NCBI RefSeq assembly: GCF_033949425.1
Contig: NZ_JAXAVX010000006.1
Location: 130,162-194,161, forward strand
Length of the DNA: 64,000 bases
DNA from: Patulibacter brassicae
Lineage (GTDB): Bacteria > Actinomycetota > Thermoleophilia > Solirubrobacterales > Solirubrobacteraceae
Reading direction: 5' to 3'
How positions within the stretch are numbered: the stretch's first letter is position 1; every line of letters starts with the position of its first letter. The position numbers and the translations under genes were made by a program. A model generated the notes under the pieces. It saw nothing but the letters and a program-made list of their open reading frames with translations. It was not told where the DNA came from and ran no database searches. Positions 8,236 through 16,761 of this stretch are shown piece after piece.

Positions 8236-9120
8236 CTACGGGCGGGTGGGGCCCCGCAGCTCCAGCAGGCGCCGGTGCGCGGCGTCGTCGGGCAGCACCT
8301 CGTGCTCCAGCACGCGCTGGACGACCTCGGTGCGGAACGGCTCGTCCTGCACGTCGCGGCCCCACGTGAGCGAGCGCAGCTCGACCGGGGCGTACGTCGC
8401 GGCGTCGACGTAGAGCGTCGTGCGCAGGTGCAGGCGCTGCGGCAGCCCGCGCCCCTCGCCGGTCAGGAGCAGCCGGTAGGTGCGGCGGCCCGCGCGCGTC
8501 TCCTCGCCGTCGAGGCGCACGTCGGTCCGCCCGTCGCGCGCGGCGCGGAGCAGGTCCCGGGCCTGGAACGTCTCGCGCGGGACCTCCCACGCGCCCCGGT
8601 CGACCTTGGTGCGGCCGGTGGCGCCGTCGTAGGTCCGCAGGACGGGCTCGCCCCCCTCGGACCGGCTCGTGGCGGTCTCCACCGGCGTCGTGCGCGTCGG
8701 CTCGTCGCTGGCGGCGTGGCGGAGCTGGATAGTCCGGACGTCCGTCACCTCGCCGTCGGCGGCGATCCGGACCCAGCCGCGCTCCTCGCTCTCCGAGCTC
8801 GACCGGCCCTGCTTCGCGCCCCAGTACCGCCCTTCGACGGTCGAGCGGCTCGCGACGATCGAGCCGGCCGGTGGCGTGCTGGCGTCGAGCGCCCGGTCGA
8901 CGATCTGGGCGACGGCCGGCGAGCTCGACGGGCCGAGCAGCACGACGGCGGCACCCGCGCCGGCGAGCGGGACCGGGACGAGCGCGCCGACCCGGCGGCG
9001 GCGGTGACGGGTGGCGAGCGCGCGCCGCAGGGCGGCGCGGTCGGGCGCGGCCTCGTCGAGGCCGGCGGCGGGGTCCGCCGCCTCGAGGCGGCGCAGGACG
9101 GGGTCGTCGAGGAGGGTCAT
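8236..9120 (-). CDS. Sigma-factor partner protein, CU044_5270-like, one membrane helix
   Basis: 294 residues. A cytoplasmic N-terminus of about 45 residues with a basic run (ATRHRRRRVG) precedes one membrane helix (about 46-68), followed by an exported domain of some 220 residues rich in beta strands. This is the shape of the CU044_5270-type proteins found next to ECF sigma factors in actinobacteria. They are presumed to act as membrane-bound anti-sigma or signalling partners, but no zinc-binding anti-sigma motif is visible here. Its ATG follows the sigma factor stop by one base, so the two are translated together. Confidence 0.75.
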   Translation of the reverse strand: MTLLDDPVLRRLEAADPAAGLDEAAPDRAALRRALATRHRRRRVGALVPVPLAGAGAAVVLLGPSSSPAVAQIVDRALDASTPPAGSIVASRSTVEGRYWGAKQGRSSSESEERGWVRIAADGEVTDVRTIQLRHAASDEPTRTTPVETATSRSEGGEPVLRTYDGATGRTKVDRGAWEVPRETFQARDLLRAARDGRTDVRLDGEETRAGRRTYRLLLTGEGRGLPQRLHLRTTLYVDAATYAPVELRSLTWGRDVQDEPFRTEVVQRVLEHEVLPDDAAHRRLLELRGPTRP

Positions 9121-9121
9121 G

Positions 9122-9706
9122 TCAGTGCTCCGGATCGAGGGTGGCGGGACGTGCGGTGGTCGGGGCGCGGCGGCGCCCGGCGCCCGGGTCGGGCTCCGGC
9201 TCCAGCGCGTCGCGCAGGCGCCGGCGGGCGCGGTTCAGGCGGACGGCGAACGTCCCGGGGCGGCAGCCGGCGGCGCGCGCGGCCTCGGCGTGGTCCAGGC
9301 GCTCCCAGACGACGAGGGCGAGCGCCTCGCGCTCCGTCGTGGAGAGCGTCGCCCACGCGCGGGCGAGCACCGGGTCGCCGGGGAGCCGATCGGCGGGGTC
9401 GCCCGCATCGGTCCGGTCCGCCGCCAGCCGCTGGGCGCGCACGGACAGCGCCGAGCGCCGAGCGGTGCTGCGCCGGTGCCCGTGGACGACCTTGCGCGCC
9501 ACCGCGTAGAGCCAGGGCAGCGGCTCGTCGGTCTCGCGCGGCAGCCGGCGCCACGCCACGGCGAACGTCTCGGCGACGAGGTCGTCGACGGCCGCGGGCT
9601 CCACGCGTCGCGCGACGTAGCGCCGCACGGCGTCGTGGTGCTGCTCGAAGAGGGTCCAGCGGGGGCCGTCGTCGCGGCCACCGGGATCGAGGAGAGGAGG
9701 GCTCAC
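9122..9706 (-). CDS. ECF sigma factor
   Basis: 194 residues. Region 2 is seen in LFEQHHDAVRRYVARR...VDDLVAETFAVAWRRLP and LPWLYAVARKVVHGHRR; region 4 in LSTTEREALALVVWERLDHAEAARAAGCRPGTFAVRLNRARRRL. The C-terminus adds a Pro/Arg tail. It directs RNA polymerase to a dedicated promoter set. GTG 9706 follows a purine-rich AGAGGGAG; no -10 box abuts the start, so this mRNA probably has a leader. The next gene one base downstream is its likely membrane partner. Confidence 0.9.
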   Translation of the reverse strand: MSPPLLDPGGRDDGPRWTLFEQHHDAVRRYVARRVEPAAVDDLVAETFAVAWRRLPRETDEPLPWLYAVARKVVHGHRRSTARRSALSVRAQRLAADRTDAGDPADRLPGDPVLARAWATLSTTEREALALVVWERLDHAEAARAAGCRPGTFAVRLNRARRRLRDALEPEPDPGAGRRRAPTTARPATLDPEH

Positions 9707-9721
9707 GCTCCCTCTCTGCCG

Positions 9722-9753
9722 GGAGCGGCGCGGCGATTACGCCGCGCCGCTCC
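9722..9753 (-). terminator. Hairpin with perfect 14-base stem after the aminotransferase
   Basis: GGAGCGGCGCGGCG pairs exactly with CGCCGCGCCGCTCC around a four-base loop (ATTA on the plus strand). It sits five bases after the aminotransferase stop codon and before the sigma factor start. No T-run follows. Confidence 0.8.
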
Positions 9754-9758
9754 GTCGA

Positions 9759-10871
9759 TCAGGCCTTCGCGGCGGCGACGGCCTCGGCGAGGCGCCGGAC
9801 GCCCTCGTCGACCTTGTCGGCCGTGACCGCCGAGTAGGCCAGGCGGAAGGCGCTCTCGCCGCCCTCGAGGAGGAAGTCCGTGCCCTTGACGATCTGGACG
9901 CCGCGGGCGGCGGCCTCGTCGGCGATCCTGGCGCAGTCGTGCCCCTCGCCCTCGGGCAGCGAGACCCAGAGGAAGTAGCCGCCCTCCGGCTGCACGAACG
10001 TCGCTTCGGGGAGGTGGGTGCGCAGGGCGTCGGCGAGCGTCGAGGAGCGCTCGGCGAGCGCGTCCTTCACCGTCTGCAGCGCCGTCGGGAAGCGGTCGCC
10101 GCTCACGAAGCGGTGGACGATGGCCTGGGCGACCTGGCTCGGGGCGATGTACGTGTTCGTGGCGCGACGGGCGATCTTCGCGATCAGCGCCGGCGGACCG
10201 ACGAGGTAGCCGACGCGCACGCCGGGGCAGACCGTCTTGGAGAACGAGCAGGCGTAGACGACCGGCCCGTCGGTGGCGGCCTGGCCGCCGGGCTGCAGCT
10301 CGAGCATCCGGGGCAGGGACTCGCCGGTGAAGCGGACGTCGACGTACGGGTCGTCCTCGAAGATGACGAAGCTGTGCTCGGCGGCGAGCGCCAGCAGCGC
10401 CCGGCGCTTCTCGAGCGAGAGCGTCGACCCGCCGGGGTTCTGGAAGTTCGGGATGACGTGGGCGAGCTTCGGGCGCAGCCCGCCCTCGAGCGCGGCGCGC
10501 AGCTCGTCGACGTCGATCCCGTCCTCCTGCAGGCCGATGAGGTGCACGTCGGCGCCCCGCTCCTTCAGGCCCAGGAGCGTGCGGTCGTACGTGGGCCGCT
10601 CGGTCACGACGGCGTCGCCGGCGGCGACGAGCTCGTCGAAGAGGAACGCGTCGGCCTGCATCGACCCGTTCGTGACGAGGACGTGGTCCTCCGGCACGCC
10701 GTGCTTCTCGGCGATCCAGCGGCGCAGCGGGACGTAGCCGATCGAGGTGCCGTACCCGGCGACGCCGGCCGGATCCTGCTCGAAGGCCTCGATCGCCGCC
10801 TGCTTCAGGCCCTCGATGTCGACGATGTCGGCGGACGGCGCGCCGCGGGAGAACGAGATCGTGTCGGCCAT
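9759..10871 (-). CDS. PLP-dependent class I/II aminotransferase (LysN/MocR-catalytic-type)
   Basis: 370 residues. Transfers an amino group using pyridoxal phosphate. Visible marks: YGTSIGYVPLR, TNGSMQADAFLFDEL, VIPNFQNPGGSTLS, FEDDPYVDVRF and the PLP lysine K212 in SFSKTVCPGVRVGYL. The closest named relatives are 2-aminoadipate/aromatic aminotransferases and the catalytic domain of MocR regulators; the HTH domain of MocR is absent. The substrate is not decided by sequence. ATG 10871 is preceded by TAAGCT six bases upstream (10878-10883, minus strand), a leaderless start. A strong hairpin follows the stop. Confidence 0.88.
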   Translation of the reverse strand: MADTISFSRGAPSADIVDIEGLKQAAIEAFEQDPAGVAGYGTSIGYVPLRRWIAEKHGVPEDHVLVTNGSMQADAFLFDELVAAGDAVVTERPTYDRTLLGLKERGADVHLIGLQEDGIDVDELRAALEGGLRPKLAHVIPNFQNPGGSTLSLEKRRALLALAAEHSFVIFEDDPYVDVRFTGESLPRMLELQPGGQAATDGPVVYACSFSKTVCPGVRVGYLVGPPALIAKIARRATNTYIAPSQVAQAIVHRFVSGDRFPTALQTVKDALAERSSTLADALRTHLPEATFVQPEGGYFLWVSLPEGEGHDCARIADEAAARGVQIVKGTDFLLEGGESAFRLAYSAVTADKVDEGVRRLAEAVAAAKA

Positions 10872-10956
10872 GGAGCCAGCTTAGATGCCGATCTGCGTTC
10901 GATGCCCGCTCGCGGTGGGGTCCCGCGAGGCCGTCCCGCCGGTCGGCGGGGCGCGG

Positions 10957-11154
10957 TCAGTCGCCGTGCGGGCGCGGTCGCGCGGGCGCGGGACGGGCCG
11001 GGTCGGGCTCGACCCGCTCGGGGCCGAACGCGCGCAGGCCGGCGCGGGCCCGGTGCCCGGCGAGCGTCAGCTCGTCGAGCGGGTGCCGCGGCGCGGGCGG
11101 CCGGCGGCCCTCCAGCGCGGCGAGCATCCCGGCGAGATCCAGGGAACCCGGCAC
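10957..11154 (-). CDS. Small hypothetical protein (65 residues) downstream of ribH
   Basis: Not recognised. The N-terminal half could form an amphipathic helix (DLAGMLAALEGRRPP), and the C-terminus is an Arg/Pro tail. What supports it as a gene is its own promoter: TACAGT (11161-11166, minus strand) ends six bases before GTG 11154, the same geometry as other leaderless genes here. It lies 34 bases after the ribH stop. Confidence 0.55.
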   Translation of the reverse strand: MPGSLDLAGMLAALEGRRPPAPRHPLDELTLAGHRARAGLRAFGPERVEPDPARPAPARPRPHGD

Positions 11155-11188
11155 ATGCCCACTGTAGGCCCCCGATCGGCGGATGCGC

Positions 11189-11656
11189 TCAGGCGGGGAG
11201 CGCGTCGAGCGACGCGACTGTGGCGCGCAGCGCCCGGGCGGCCTCGGCGCCCTTCCCGACGAGGTGCTCGGCGAAGAACCCCTCGTGGTCGGCGTGCTCG
11301 TGGAAGTGGTGCGGCGTCAGCACGACGGAGAAGACCGGGACGCGCGTGTCCAGCTGCACCCGCATGAGCCCGTCGAGGACCGTCGAGGCGACGAAGTCGT
11401 GGCGGTAGATCCCGCCGTCGACGACGAGCGCGAAGCACGCGATCGCCGCGTAGCGCCCCGACTCGGCCAGGCGCAGCGCGTGCAGCGGGATCTCGAACGC
11501 CCCGGGGACCTGCAGCACGTCGATCCGCTCGCGATCGGTGCCCTCGGCGACGAGGTCGGCGACGAAGGCCTCCCGCGCCCGGTCGACGAGCTCGCTGTGC
11601 CACGTCGCCTGGATCGCGGCGATCCGTCCCTCGGCCGGCGTGTCCGTCGCGCTCAT
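11189..11656 (-). CDS. ribH: 6,7-dimethyl-8-ribityllumazine synthase, type II (RibH2-like)
   Basis: 155 residues. Condenses 5-amino-6-ribitylaminouracil with dihydroxybutanone phosphate, the penultimate step of riboflavin synthesis. VPGAFEIPLHALRLA is the conserved family motif. The later part VVLTPHHFHEH...FFAEHLVGKGAEAA matches the type II enzymes known from Brucella and Mesorhizobium (RibH2) rather than the usual type I sequence. No other rib gene is nearby. Leaderless start: TACGGT (11663-11668, minus strand), six bases before ATG 11656. Confidence 0.88.
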   Translation of the reverse strand: MSATDTPAEGRIAAIQATWHSELVDRAREAFVADLVAEGTDRERIDVLQVPGAFEIPLHALRLAESGRYAAIACFALVVDGGIYRHDFVASTVLDGLMRVQLDTRVPVFSVVLTPHHFHEHADHEGFFAEHLVGKGAEAARALRATVASLDALPA

Positions 11657-11727
11657 GGCAGGACCGTACCGGCGCGGCCGGTGCCGCCGCCGTCCGGCCC
11701 GGCGCCCGGACGGGGTCCGGGAACGAC

Positions 11728-11753
11728 GACGGGGCGGCCGGAGCCGCCCCGTC
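11728..11753 (-). terminator. Hairpin with perfect 11-base stem after sucD
   Basis: GACGGGGCGGC and GCCGCCCCGTC pair around a CGGA loop, starting 22 bases after the sucD stop. No T-run. Confidence 0.8.
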
Positions 11754-11774
11754 GGGACTGCGCGGTGGGGTGGA

Positions 11775-12665
11775 TCAGGCGGCCGTGGGGCTGCCCAGGA
11801 TCTCCATCGCGATCTCGGCGGTCTGGGTCGGGGTGCGACCGACGCGCACGCCCTTCGCCTCGAGCGCCTCGGCCTTCGCCTTGGCGGTGCCGGCGCTGCC
11901 GGACACGATCGCGCCGGCGTGGCCCATCTGCTTGCCCTCCGGCGCGGTGAAGCCGGCGATGTAGCCGACGACCGGCTTGGAGACGTGGGCCGCGATGTAC
12001 TCGGCGGCCTCCTCCTCGGCCGAGCCGCCGATCTCGCCGGACATGACGATGAGCTCGGTCTGGTCGTCCTGCTCGAACAGCTCGATGATGTCGACGAAGG
12101 AGCTGCCCGGGACCGGGTCGCCGCCGATGCCGACGATCGAGCTGTTGCCGAAGCCCTTCTGGGCCAGCTCGTTGCCGATCTGGTAGGTCAGCGTGCCCGA
12201 GCGGGACACGACGCCGACGTTGCCCGGCTTGAAGAACGACGCCGGGATGATGCCGACGTTCGCCTTGCCCGGCGAGAGCAGGCCCGGGCAGTTCGGCCCG
12301 ATGATCCGGGTGCCCGGATGATCCCGCTTGACCTGGTTGTAGAGCTTCAGCTCGTCGTGCGCCGGGATGCCCTCGGTGATGATCACCACGAGCTCGACGC
12401 CGGCCTGCGCGGCCTCGAGCGCCGACTGCGCGGCGAAGGGCGGCGGGACGAAGATCATCGCCGTGTTGGCGCCGGTCTCCGCGACCGTCGTCTTCCAGTC
12501 GGCGAAGACCGGGATGCCCTCGACGTCCGAGCCGGCCTTCTTCGGGTTGATGCCGCCGACGACGTTCGTGCCGTAGTTGCGGTTGTTCAGCGTGTGGAAC
12601 GAGCCCTCGCGGCCGGTGATGCCCGCGACGGCCAGCTTCGTGTTCTCGTCGATGAGGATCGACAT
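11775..12665 (-). CDS. sucD: Succinyl-CoA synthetase alpha subunit
   Basis: 296 residues. With SucC it converts succinyl-CoA to succinate with phosphorylation of ADP or GDP in the citric acid cycle. MSILIDENTKLAVAGITGREG starts the CoA-binding Rossmann domain; GPNCPGLLSP follows, and the phosphorylated histidine lies in GKQMGHAGAIVSG. ATG 12665 is two bases after the sucC stop, so the pair is one operon. Confidence 0.97.
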   Translation of the reverse strand: MSILIDENTKLAVAGITGREGSFHTLNNRNYGTNVVGGINPKKAGSDVEGIPVFADWKTTVAETGANTAMIFVPPPFAAQSALEAAQAGVELVVIITEGIPAHDELKLYNQVKRDHPGTRIIGPNCPGLLSPGKANVGIIPASFFKPGNVGVVSRSGTLTYQIGNELAQKGFGNSSIVGIGGDPVPGSSFVDIIELFEQDDQTELIVMSGEIGGSAEEEAAEYIAAHVSKPVVGYIAGFTAPEGKQMGHAGAIVSGSAGTAKAKAEALEAKGVRVGRTPTQTAEIAMEILGSPTAA

Positions 12666-12667
12666 GC

Positions 12668-13813
12668 TCAGGCCCCCTTCGCCAGCGCGACGACCTGCTC
12701 GGCCGCCCCGTCCATCGTCTTCGCCGCGTAGACGTTCGGCAGCGCGGCCTGCTCCAGGATCTCGCGACCCTGCACGTCGTTCGTGCCGTCGAGGCGGACC
12801 ACGAACGGGACGCTCGGCTTCAGGTCCTCGAACGCCGCGATCAGGCCGTTGGCGACCTCGTCGCAGCGGGTGATCCCGCCGAAGATGTTGAAGAGGACGG
12901 CCTTGACGTTCTCGTTCGCGAGGATCAGCTCGACCGCCTGCTTGACCTTCGCGGCGTCCGATCCGCCGCCGGCGTCCAGGAAGTTCGCCGGGGTGCCGCC
13001 GTGCTGGGCGACGACGTCGAGCGTCGACATGACGAGGCCCGCGCCGTTGCCGAGGATCCCGATGTCGCCGTCGAGCTTCACGTACGTGACGCCCTGCTCC
13101 GCGGCCTTGACCTCGATCGGGTCGGCGTTGGCGGAGTCGCCGAGCTCGGCGTGGTCGGGGTGACGGAACGCGGCGTTGCCGTCGAGGGTGACCTTCGCGT
13201 CGAGCGCCTTGACCTTGCGGTCCGGGGTGACGATCAGCGGGTTGATCTCGGCGAGGGAGGCGTCCTCCTCGATCCAGACCTCGTAGAGCGCGACGAGCGC
13301 GTCGGCGACGCCCTCGATGACGTCGTCGGCGGCCTTGCCGTCGGTGGCGACCTTGATCGCCTCCTCGCGCGTCAGGCCGACGAGCGGATCGATGTGGTGC
13401 TTGATGAGCTTCTCGGGCGTCTCCTCGGCGACCGTCTCGATCTCGACGCCGCCCTCGATGGAGAACATGAGCAGCGGCTTCTTCGCGGAGCGGTCCAGCA
13501 GGATCGACGCGTAGTACTCCGTGTCGATGTCCGAGGCGTGCTCGATCCACACCGTGCGGGTGATGTGGCCCTTGATGTCGAGGCCGAGGATGTTCGACGC
13601 GTGCTCGCGCGCCTCGTCCTCGTTGGCCGCGAGCTTCACGCCGCCGGCCTTGCCGCGGCCGCCGATCAGCACCTGGGCCTTGACGACGACCGGGTACCCG
13701 ATCTCGTTGGCCGCGGCGACGGCGTCCTCGACGGTGGTGACCGGCTTGCCGTCGGAGACGGCGAGGCCGTGGCGTCCGAACAGCTGCTTGCCCTGATACT
13801 CGAGCAGGTCCAT
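12668..13813 (-). CDS. sucC: Succinyl-CoA synthetase beta subunit
   Basis: 381 residues. ATP-grasp subunit of succinyl-CoA synthetase. MDLLEYQGKQLFGRHGL, VVVKAQVLIGGRGKAGGVKL, EINPLIVTPD and NIFGGITRCDEVANG are family-typical. ATG 13813 is preceded by AGGAACC, a good ribosome site, so unlike many neighbours this gene has an untranslated leader. A possible -10 box, TAGTGT, lies at 13950-13955 (minus strand), giving a leader of about 130 bases. Confidence 0.97.
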   Translation of the reverse strand: MDLLEYQGKQLFGRHGLAVSDGKPVTTVEDAVAAANEIGYPVVVKAQVLIGGRGKAGGVKLAANEDEAREHASNILGLDIKGHITRTVWIEHASDIDTEYYASILLDRSAKKPLLMFSIEGGVEIETVAEETPEKLIKHHIDPLVGLTREEAIKVATDGKAADDVIEGVADALVALYEVWIEEDASLAEINPLIVTPDRKVKALDAKVTLDGNAAFRHPDHAELGDSANADPIEVKAAEQGVTYVKLDGDIGILGNGAGLVMSTLDVVAQHGGTPANFLDAGGGSDAAKVKQAVELILANENVKAVLFNIFGGITRCDEVANGLIAAFEDLKPSVPFVVRLDGTNDVQGREILEQAALPNVYAAKTMDGAAEQVVALAKGA

Positions 13814-14135
13814 GCGGTGGTTCCTGAGTCGTGTGGTCGTGAGCGGCCTCGACGCGGGCGGCGGATGCGTCGGCGTGCGGTCGCGGGTCCCGATGAGACG
13901 TCGCGCGGGACGGGGGCGTCGAGGACGCCATACCCGAGCGACCGGCGGGACACTAGTAGGACGGCCACCCATCCGCGTGCCCGACGGCGCCCCCGGGCCC
14001 CCGGCGCCGGGCCGCTCCCCCCGGATCGGGGGTGGCCCGCGTGCGCACCTGGCGCGTCGCCGCTCGGTTCGAACCCGTCCGGGGCGGCCCCGCGATCGCA
14101 TGACGCGGGCCGGGGCGGCGTGTAGGTTGGCGCGC
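13814..14135. other. Divergent promoter region of sucCD and the DrrAB exporter
   Basis: About 320 bases without a gene. On the minus side it holds the sucC leader and a TAGTGT box (13950-13955). On the plus side TAGGTT (14123-14128) ends seven bases before GTG 14136. I see no long repeat or convincing riboswitch fold. Confidence 0.5.
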
Positions 14136-15119
14136 GTGCCCCCTTCCGACACCGCGATCGAGGTCCGCGGTCTCGTCAAGTCCTTCGGCGACGTCCAGGC
14201 CCTCTCCGGCGTCGACCTGAGCGCTCCCGCAGGCTCCGTCCTCGGGCTGCTCGGCCCCAACGGGGCCGGCAAGACGACGGCCGTCCGGATCATGACCACC
14301 CTCCTGGAGCCCGACGCCGGCGAGGTTCGCGTCGCGGGGCTCGACGTCCGGACCCAGGCCCAGGCGCTGCGCTCGCGCATCGGCCTCGCCGGGCAGTACG
14401 CCGCCGTCGACGAGTACCTCACGGGCGCGGAGAACCTGCGGATGGTGGGCCAGCTCTACCACCTGTCCAAGCGCGAGGCGGCGGCCCGGGCGACCGAGCT
14501 GCTCGAGGAGTTCTCGCTCACCGACGCCGGCGACCGCGTCTCCTCGACGTACTCCGGCGGCATGCGCCGGCGCCTGGACCTCGCGGCCGCCCTCGTCGTG
14601 CGCCCGCCGGTCCTCTTCCTCGACGAGCCGACCACGGGCCTGGATCCGCGCAGCCGGATCGCGCTGTGGGAGACGATCGAGGAGCGGGTGGCCGACGGCA
14701 CGACGGTGCTCCTGACGACGCAGTACCTCGACGAGGCCGACCGCCTCGCCGACCGGATCGCCGTCATCGACCACGGCCGCGTGATCGCGGAGGGCACCGC
14801 CGACGAGCTGAAGGCGAAGGTCGGCGGCGAGCGGCTCGAGCTGCGTCCGGCCGATCCCGGGCAGGTCGCCGCCGCGATCGACGCCCTCGCGCCGCTGCTC
14901 GACGCGCGGCCCGACGGCGACGCGCTCGGCAGCGACGGCGTCCTGCGCGTGCCGCTGCGCGCGGACGCCGGCGGGGTCGCCGAGGCGGTCCGCCGGCTCG
15001 ACGCCGCGCACGTCGGGATCGGCGAGATCGCCGTCGCGCGCCCGACGCTCGACGACGCGTTCCTGACCCTCACCGGCCGCCCGGCCGAGGAGGCCGCCGC
15101 CGAGGAGGAGCAGGCCTGA
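14136..15119 (+). CDS. DrrA-type ABC exporter ATPase
   Basis: 327 residues. Walker A GPNGAGKTTAVRI, signature YSGGMRRRLDLA, Walker B VLFLDEPTTGLD, and the switch histidine replaced by Gln in TTQYLDEAD, as is usual in the daunorubicin-resistance DrrA group. The C-terminal ~85 residues match the DrrA extension. It powers the DrrB-like permease encoded next, overlapping by one base. Likely exports a drug-like or lipid substrate; no biosynthetic cluster is adjacent. GTG 14136 is leaderless behind TAGGTT. Confidence 0.92.
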   Translation: MPPSDTAIEVRGLVKSFGDVQALSGVDLSAPAGSVLGLLGPNGAGKTTAVRIMTTLLEPDAGEVRVAGLDVRTQAQALRSRIGLAGQYAAVDEYLTGAENLRMVGQLYHLSKREAAARATELLEEFSLTDAGDRVSSTYSGGMRRRLDLAAALVVRPPVLFLDEPTTGLDPRSRIALWETIEERVADGTTVLLTTQYLDEADRLADRIAVIDHGRVIAEGTADELKAKVGGERLELRPADPGQVAAAIDALAPLLDARPDGDALGSDGVLRVPLRADAGGVAEAVRRLDAAHVGIGEIAVARPTLDDAFLTLTGRPAEEAAAEEEQA

Positions 15120-15889
15120 TGTCCCTCGCGACCACGCTCTCCGACACGCTCGTCCTCGCCGGACGGCAGCTGCGCCGGATCCCGCGCCAGCCGGACCTGC
15201 TCATGGGCTACACGGTCCAGCCCGTGATGTTCGTGCTGCTGTTCCGCTACGTGTTCGGCGGGGCGATCCAGACGCCGTTCGAGAACTACGCGCAGTTCCT
15301 CATGCCGGGCATCATCGTCCAGTCGATCGCCTTCGGGGGGTTCGTCACGGCGCTGGCGATCGCGGACGACATGAAGAAGGGCCTCATCGACCGCTTCCGG
15401 TCGCTGCCGATGTCGCGGATCGCGGTCCTCGCCGGGCGGTCGTTCGCCGACCTCGTCCTGAACGCGCTGCAGCTCGTGGTCCTCATCGGCGTCGGACTGC
15501 TCGTCGGCTTCTCGTTCGGCGCGAGCGTCGGGAACGTCCTCCTGGGGATCGTCCTGCTGCTGGCGCTCGGCTTCGCCTTCAGCTGGGTCTTCGTGCTCAT
15601 CGGCCTGACGGCCGGGTCGGCGGAGACGTCGAACGCCATCGGCTTCACGGTGATCTTCCCGCTGACGTTCGCCTCCGGCGCGTTCGTCCCGCCGGAGACG
15701 ATGCCCGACGGCCTGCGCCAGTTCGCCGAGGCGAACCCGTTCACGACCTGGGTCGACGCGATCCGACACCTCTTCATCGGCGGCCCCGCGGCACCGGCGA
15801 ACTCCGACGTCTGGGTCTCGTTCGTCTGGATCGTCGCCATCACCGTGGTGATGGCGTGGCTCGCGCTGCGCCGCTACCAGCGGGTCTGA
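15119..15889 (+). CDS. DrrB-type ABC exporter permease
   Basis: 256 residues with six hydrophobic segments: an ABC-2 family permease. RQPDLLMGYTVQPVMFVLLF, the loop ADDMKKGLIDRFRSLPMSR and PLTFASGAFVPPETMP near the end are typical of DrrB. ATG 15119 overlaps the stop of the ATPase (TGATG), so the two are coupled. Confidence 0.92.
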   Translation: MSLATTLSDTLVLAGRQLRRIPRQPDLLMGYTVQPVMFVLLFRYVFGGAIQTPFENYAQFLMPGIIVQSIAFGGFVTALAIADDMKKGLIDRFRSLPMSRIAVLAGRSFADLVLNALQLVVLIGVGLLVGFSFGASVGNVLLGIVLLLALGFAFSWVFVLIGLTAGSAETSNAIGFTVIFPLTFASGAFVPPETMPDGLRQFAEANPFTTWVDAIRHLFIGGPAAPANSDVWVSFVWIVAITVVMAWLALRRYQRV

Positions 15890-16025
15890 GCGCTCGCCGT
15901 CGTCCCGGGCCGCCCCGGGACGACCGCGAGGCGCTCGGGGCGCCCGGGCGGGCGGGCGTCCTGGAGCGCGGCGCTCGTCACCCGCCCGCGGCGCATGCAG
16001 GGAGAACCGCGGGCGGCGTACGTAT

Positions 16026-16047
16026 ACAACGTATACGTTGTCATACT
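16026..16047 (+). promoter_or_regulatory. Perfect 16-base palindrome abutting a -10 box, ahead of the dehalogenase
   Basis: ACAACGTATACGTTGT (16026-16041) is its own reverse complement. CATACT (16042-16047) follows directly and ends eight bases before ATG 16056. The palindrome occupies the -10/-35 spacer, a standard repressor position. A second CGTATAC copy lies at 16021-16027. The sequence is AT-rich against the surroundings. No regulator gene is adjacent. Confidence 0.7.
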
Positions 16048-16055
16048 CGTCGGTC

Positions 16056-16745
16056 ATGCCGCTTCCGAAGCAGATCGACTTCGTCACGATGGACGTCTAC
16101 GGCACCCTGATCGACTGGGAGGCCGGGGTCCTGGATGCGTTCGTTCGCGAGGCCGGCAAGGACGGCTTCACGATCGACCGCGACCTCACGCTGCGACTGT
16201 TCCACCAGAAGCACGACGAGATCGCCGGCGGCTCCTACGAGCTCTACGCCGAGGTCCTCCGGCGGACCGCCCGCGAGGTCGCCGAGGAGATCGGCTGGGA
16301 CGACCTGCGCCAGGAGCCCTCGCGCGCGAACTTCCTGCCGGACTCCGTCGAGCGCTGGCGCCCGTTCCGCGAGACCATGCCGCAGCTGCGCAAGCTCGGC
16401 AAGGCGTTCCAGACGGGCATCGTCTCGAACATCGACGACAAGCTGCTCGGCCTCACCCGGCGCCACATCCCGCACGACTTCGACCTCGTCGTGACGGCGC
16501 AGCAGGTGCGCTCCTACAAGCCCGACGCCGCGCACTTCACCGAGATCGCGCGCCGCTACGGCAGCAAGAAGAACTGGGTCCACATCGCCGCCGGGTACAA
16601 GAGCGACGTCGAGCCCTGCCTGAAGGCGAAGATCCCGGTCATCTGGATCAACCGCAACGGGGTCGAGCTCGAGCCGAAGGCGAAGCAGCCGACGCTCGAG
16701 GTGCGGACGCTGCTGGACGCGGTCCGCGAGCTCGGCCTGAAGTAG
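16056..16745 (+). CDS. Haloacid dehalogenase-like hydrolase (type II)
   Basis: 229 residues. HAD motif I is FVTMDVYGTLIDW with the nucleophile Asp near residue 13; motif II is GIVSNIDD; the motif III lysine is in SYKPDAAHF; motif IV is less typical (AAGYKSDVEPC). Enzymes of this subfamily remove halide from 2-haloacids or phosphate from small phosphoesters; which applies here is not clear. ATG 16056 is chosen because CATACT ends eight bases before it; a TTG at 16038 would lie inside the operator. Confidence 0.85.
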   Translation: MPLPKQIDFVTMDVYGTLIDWEAGVLDAFVREAGKDGFTIDRDLTLRLFHQKHDEIAGGSYELYAEVLRRTAREVAEEIGWDDLRQEPSRANFLPDSVERWRPFRETMPQLRKLGKAFQTGIVSNIDDKLLGLTRRHIPHDFDLVVTAQQVRSYKPDAAHFTEIARRYGSKKNWVHIAAGYKSDVEPCLKAKIPVIWINRNGVELEPKAKQPTLEVRTLLDAVRELGLK

Positions 16746-16761
16746 CCGCCGGCGGGATGCC

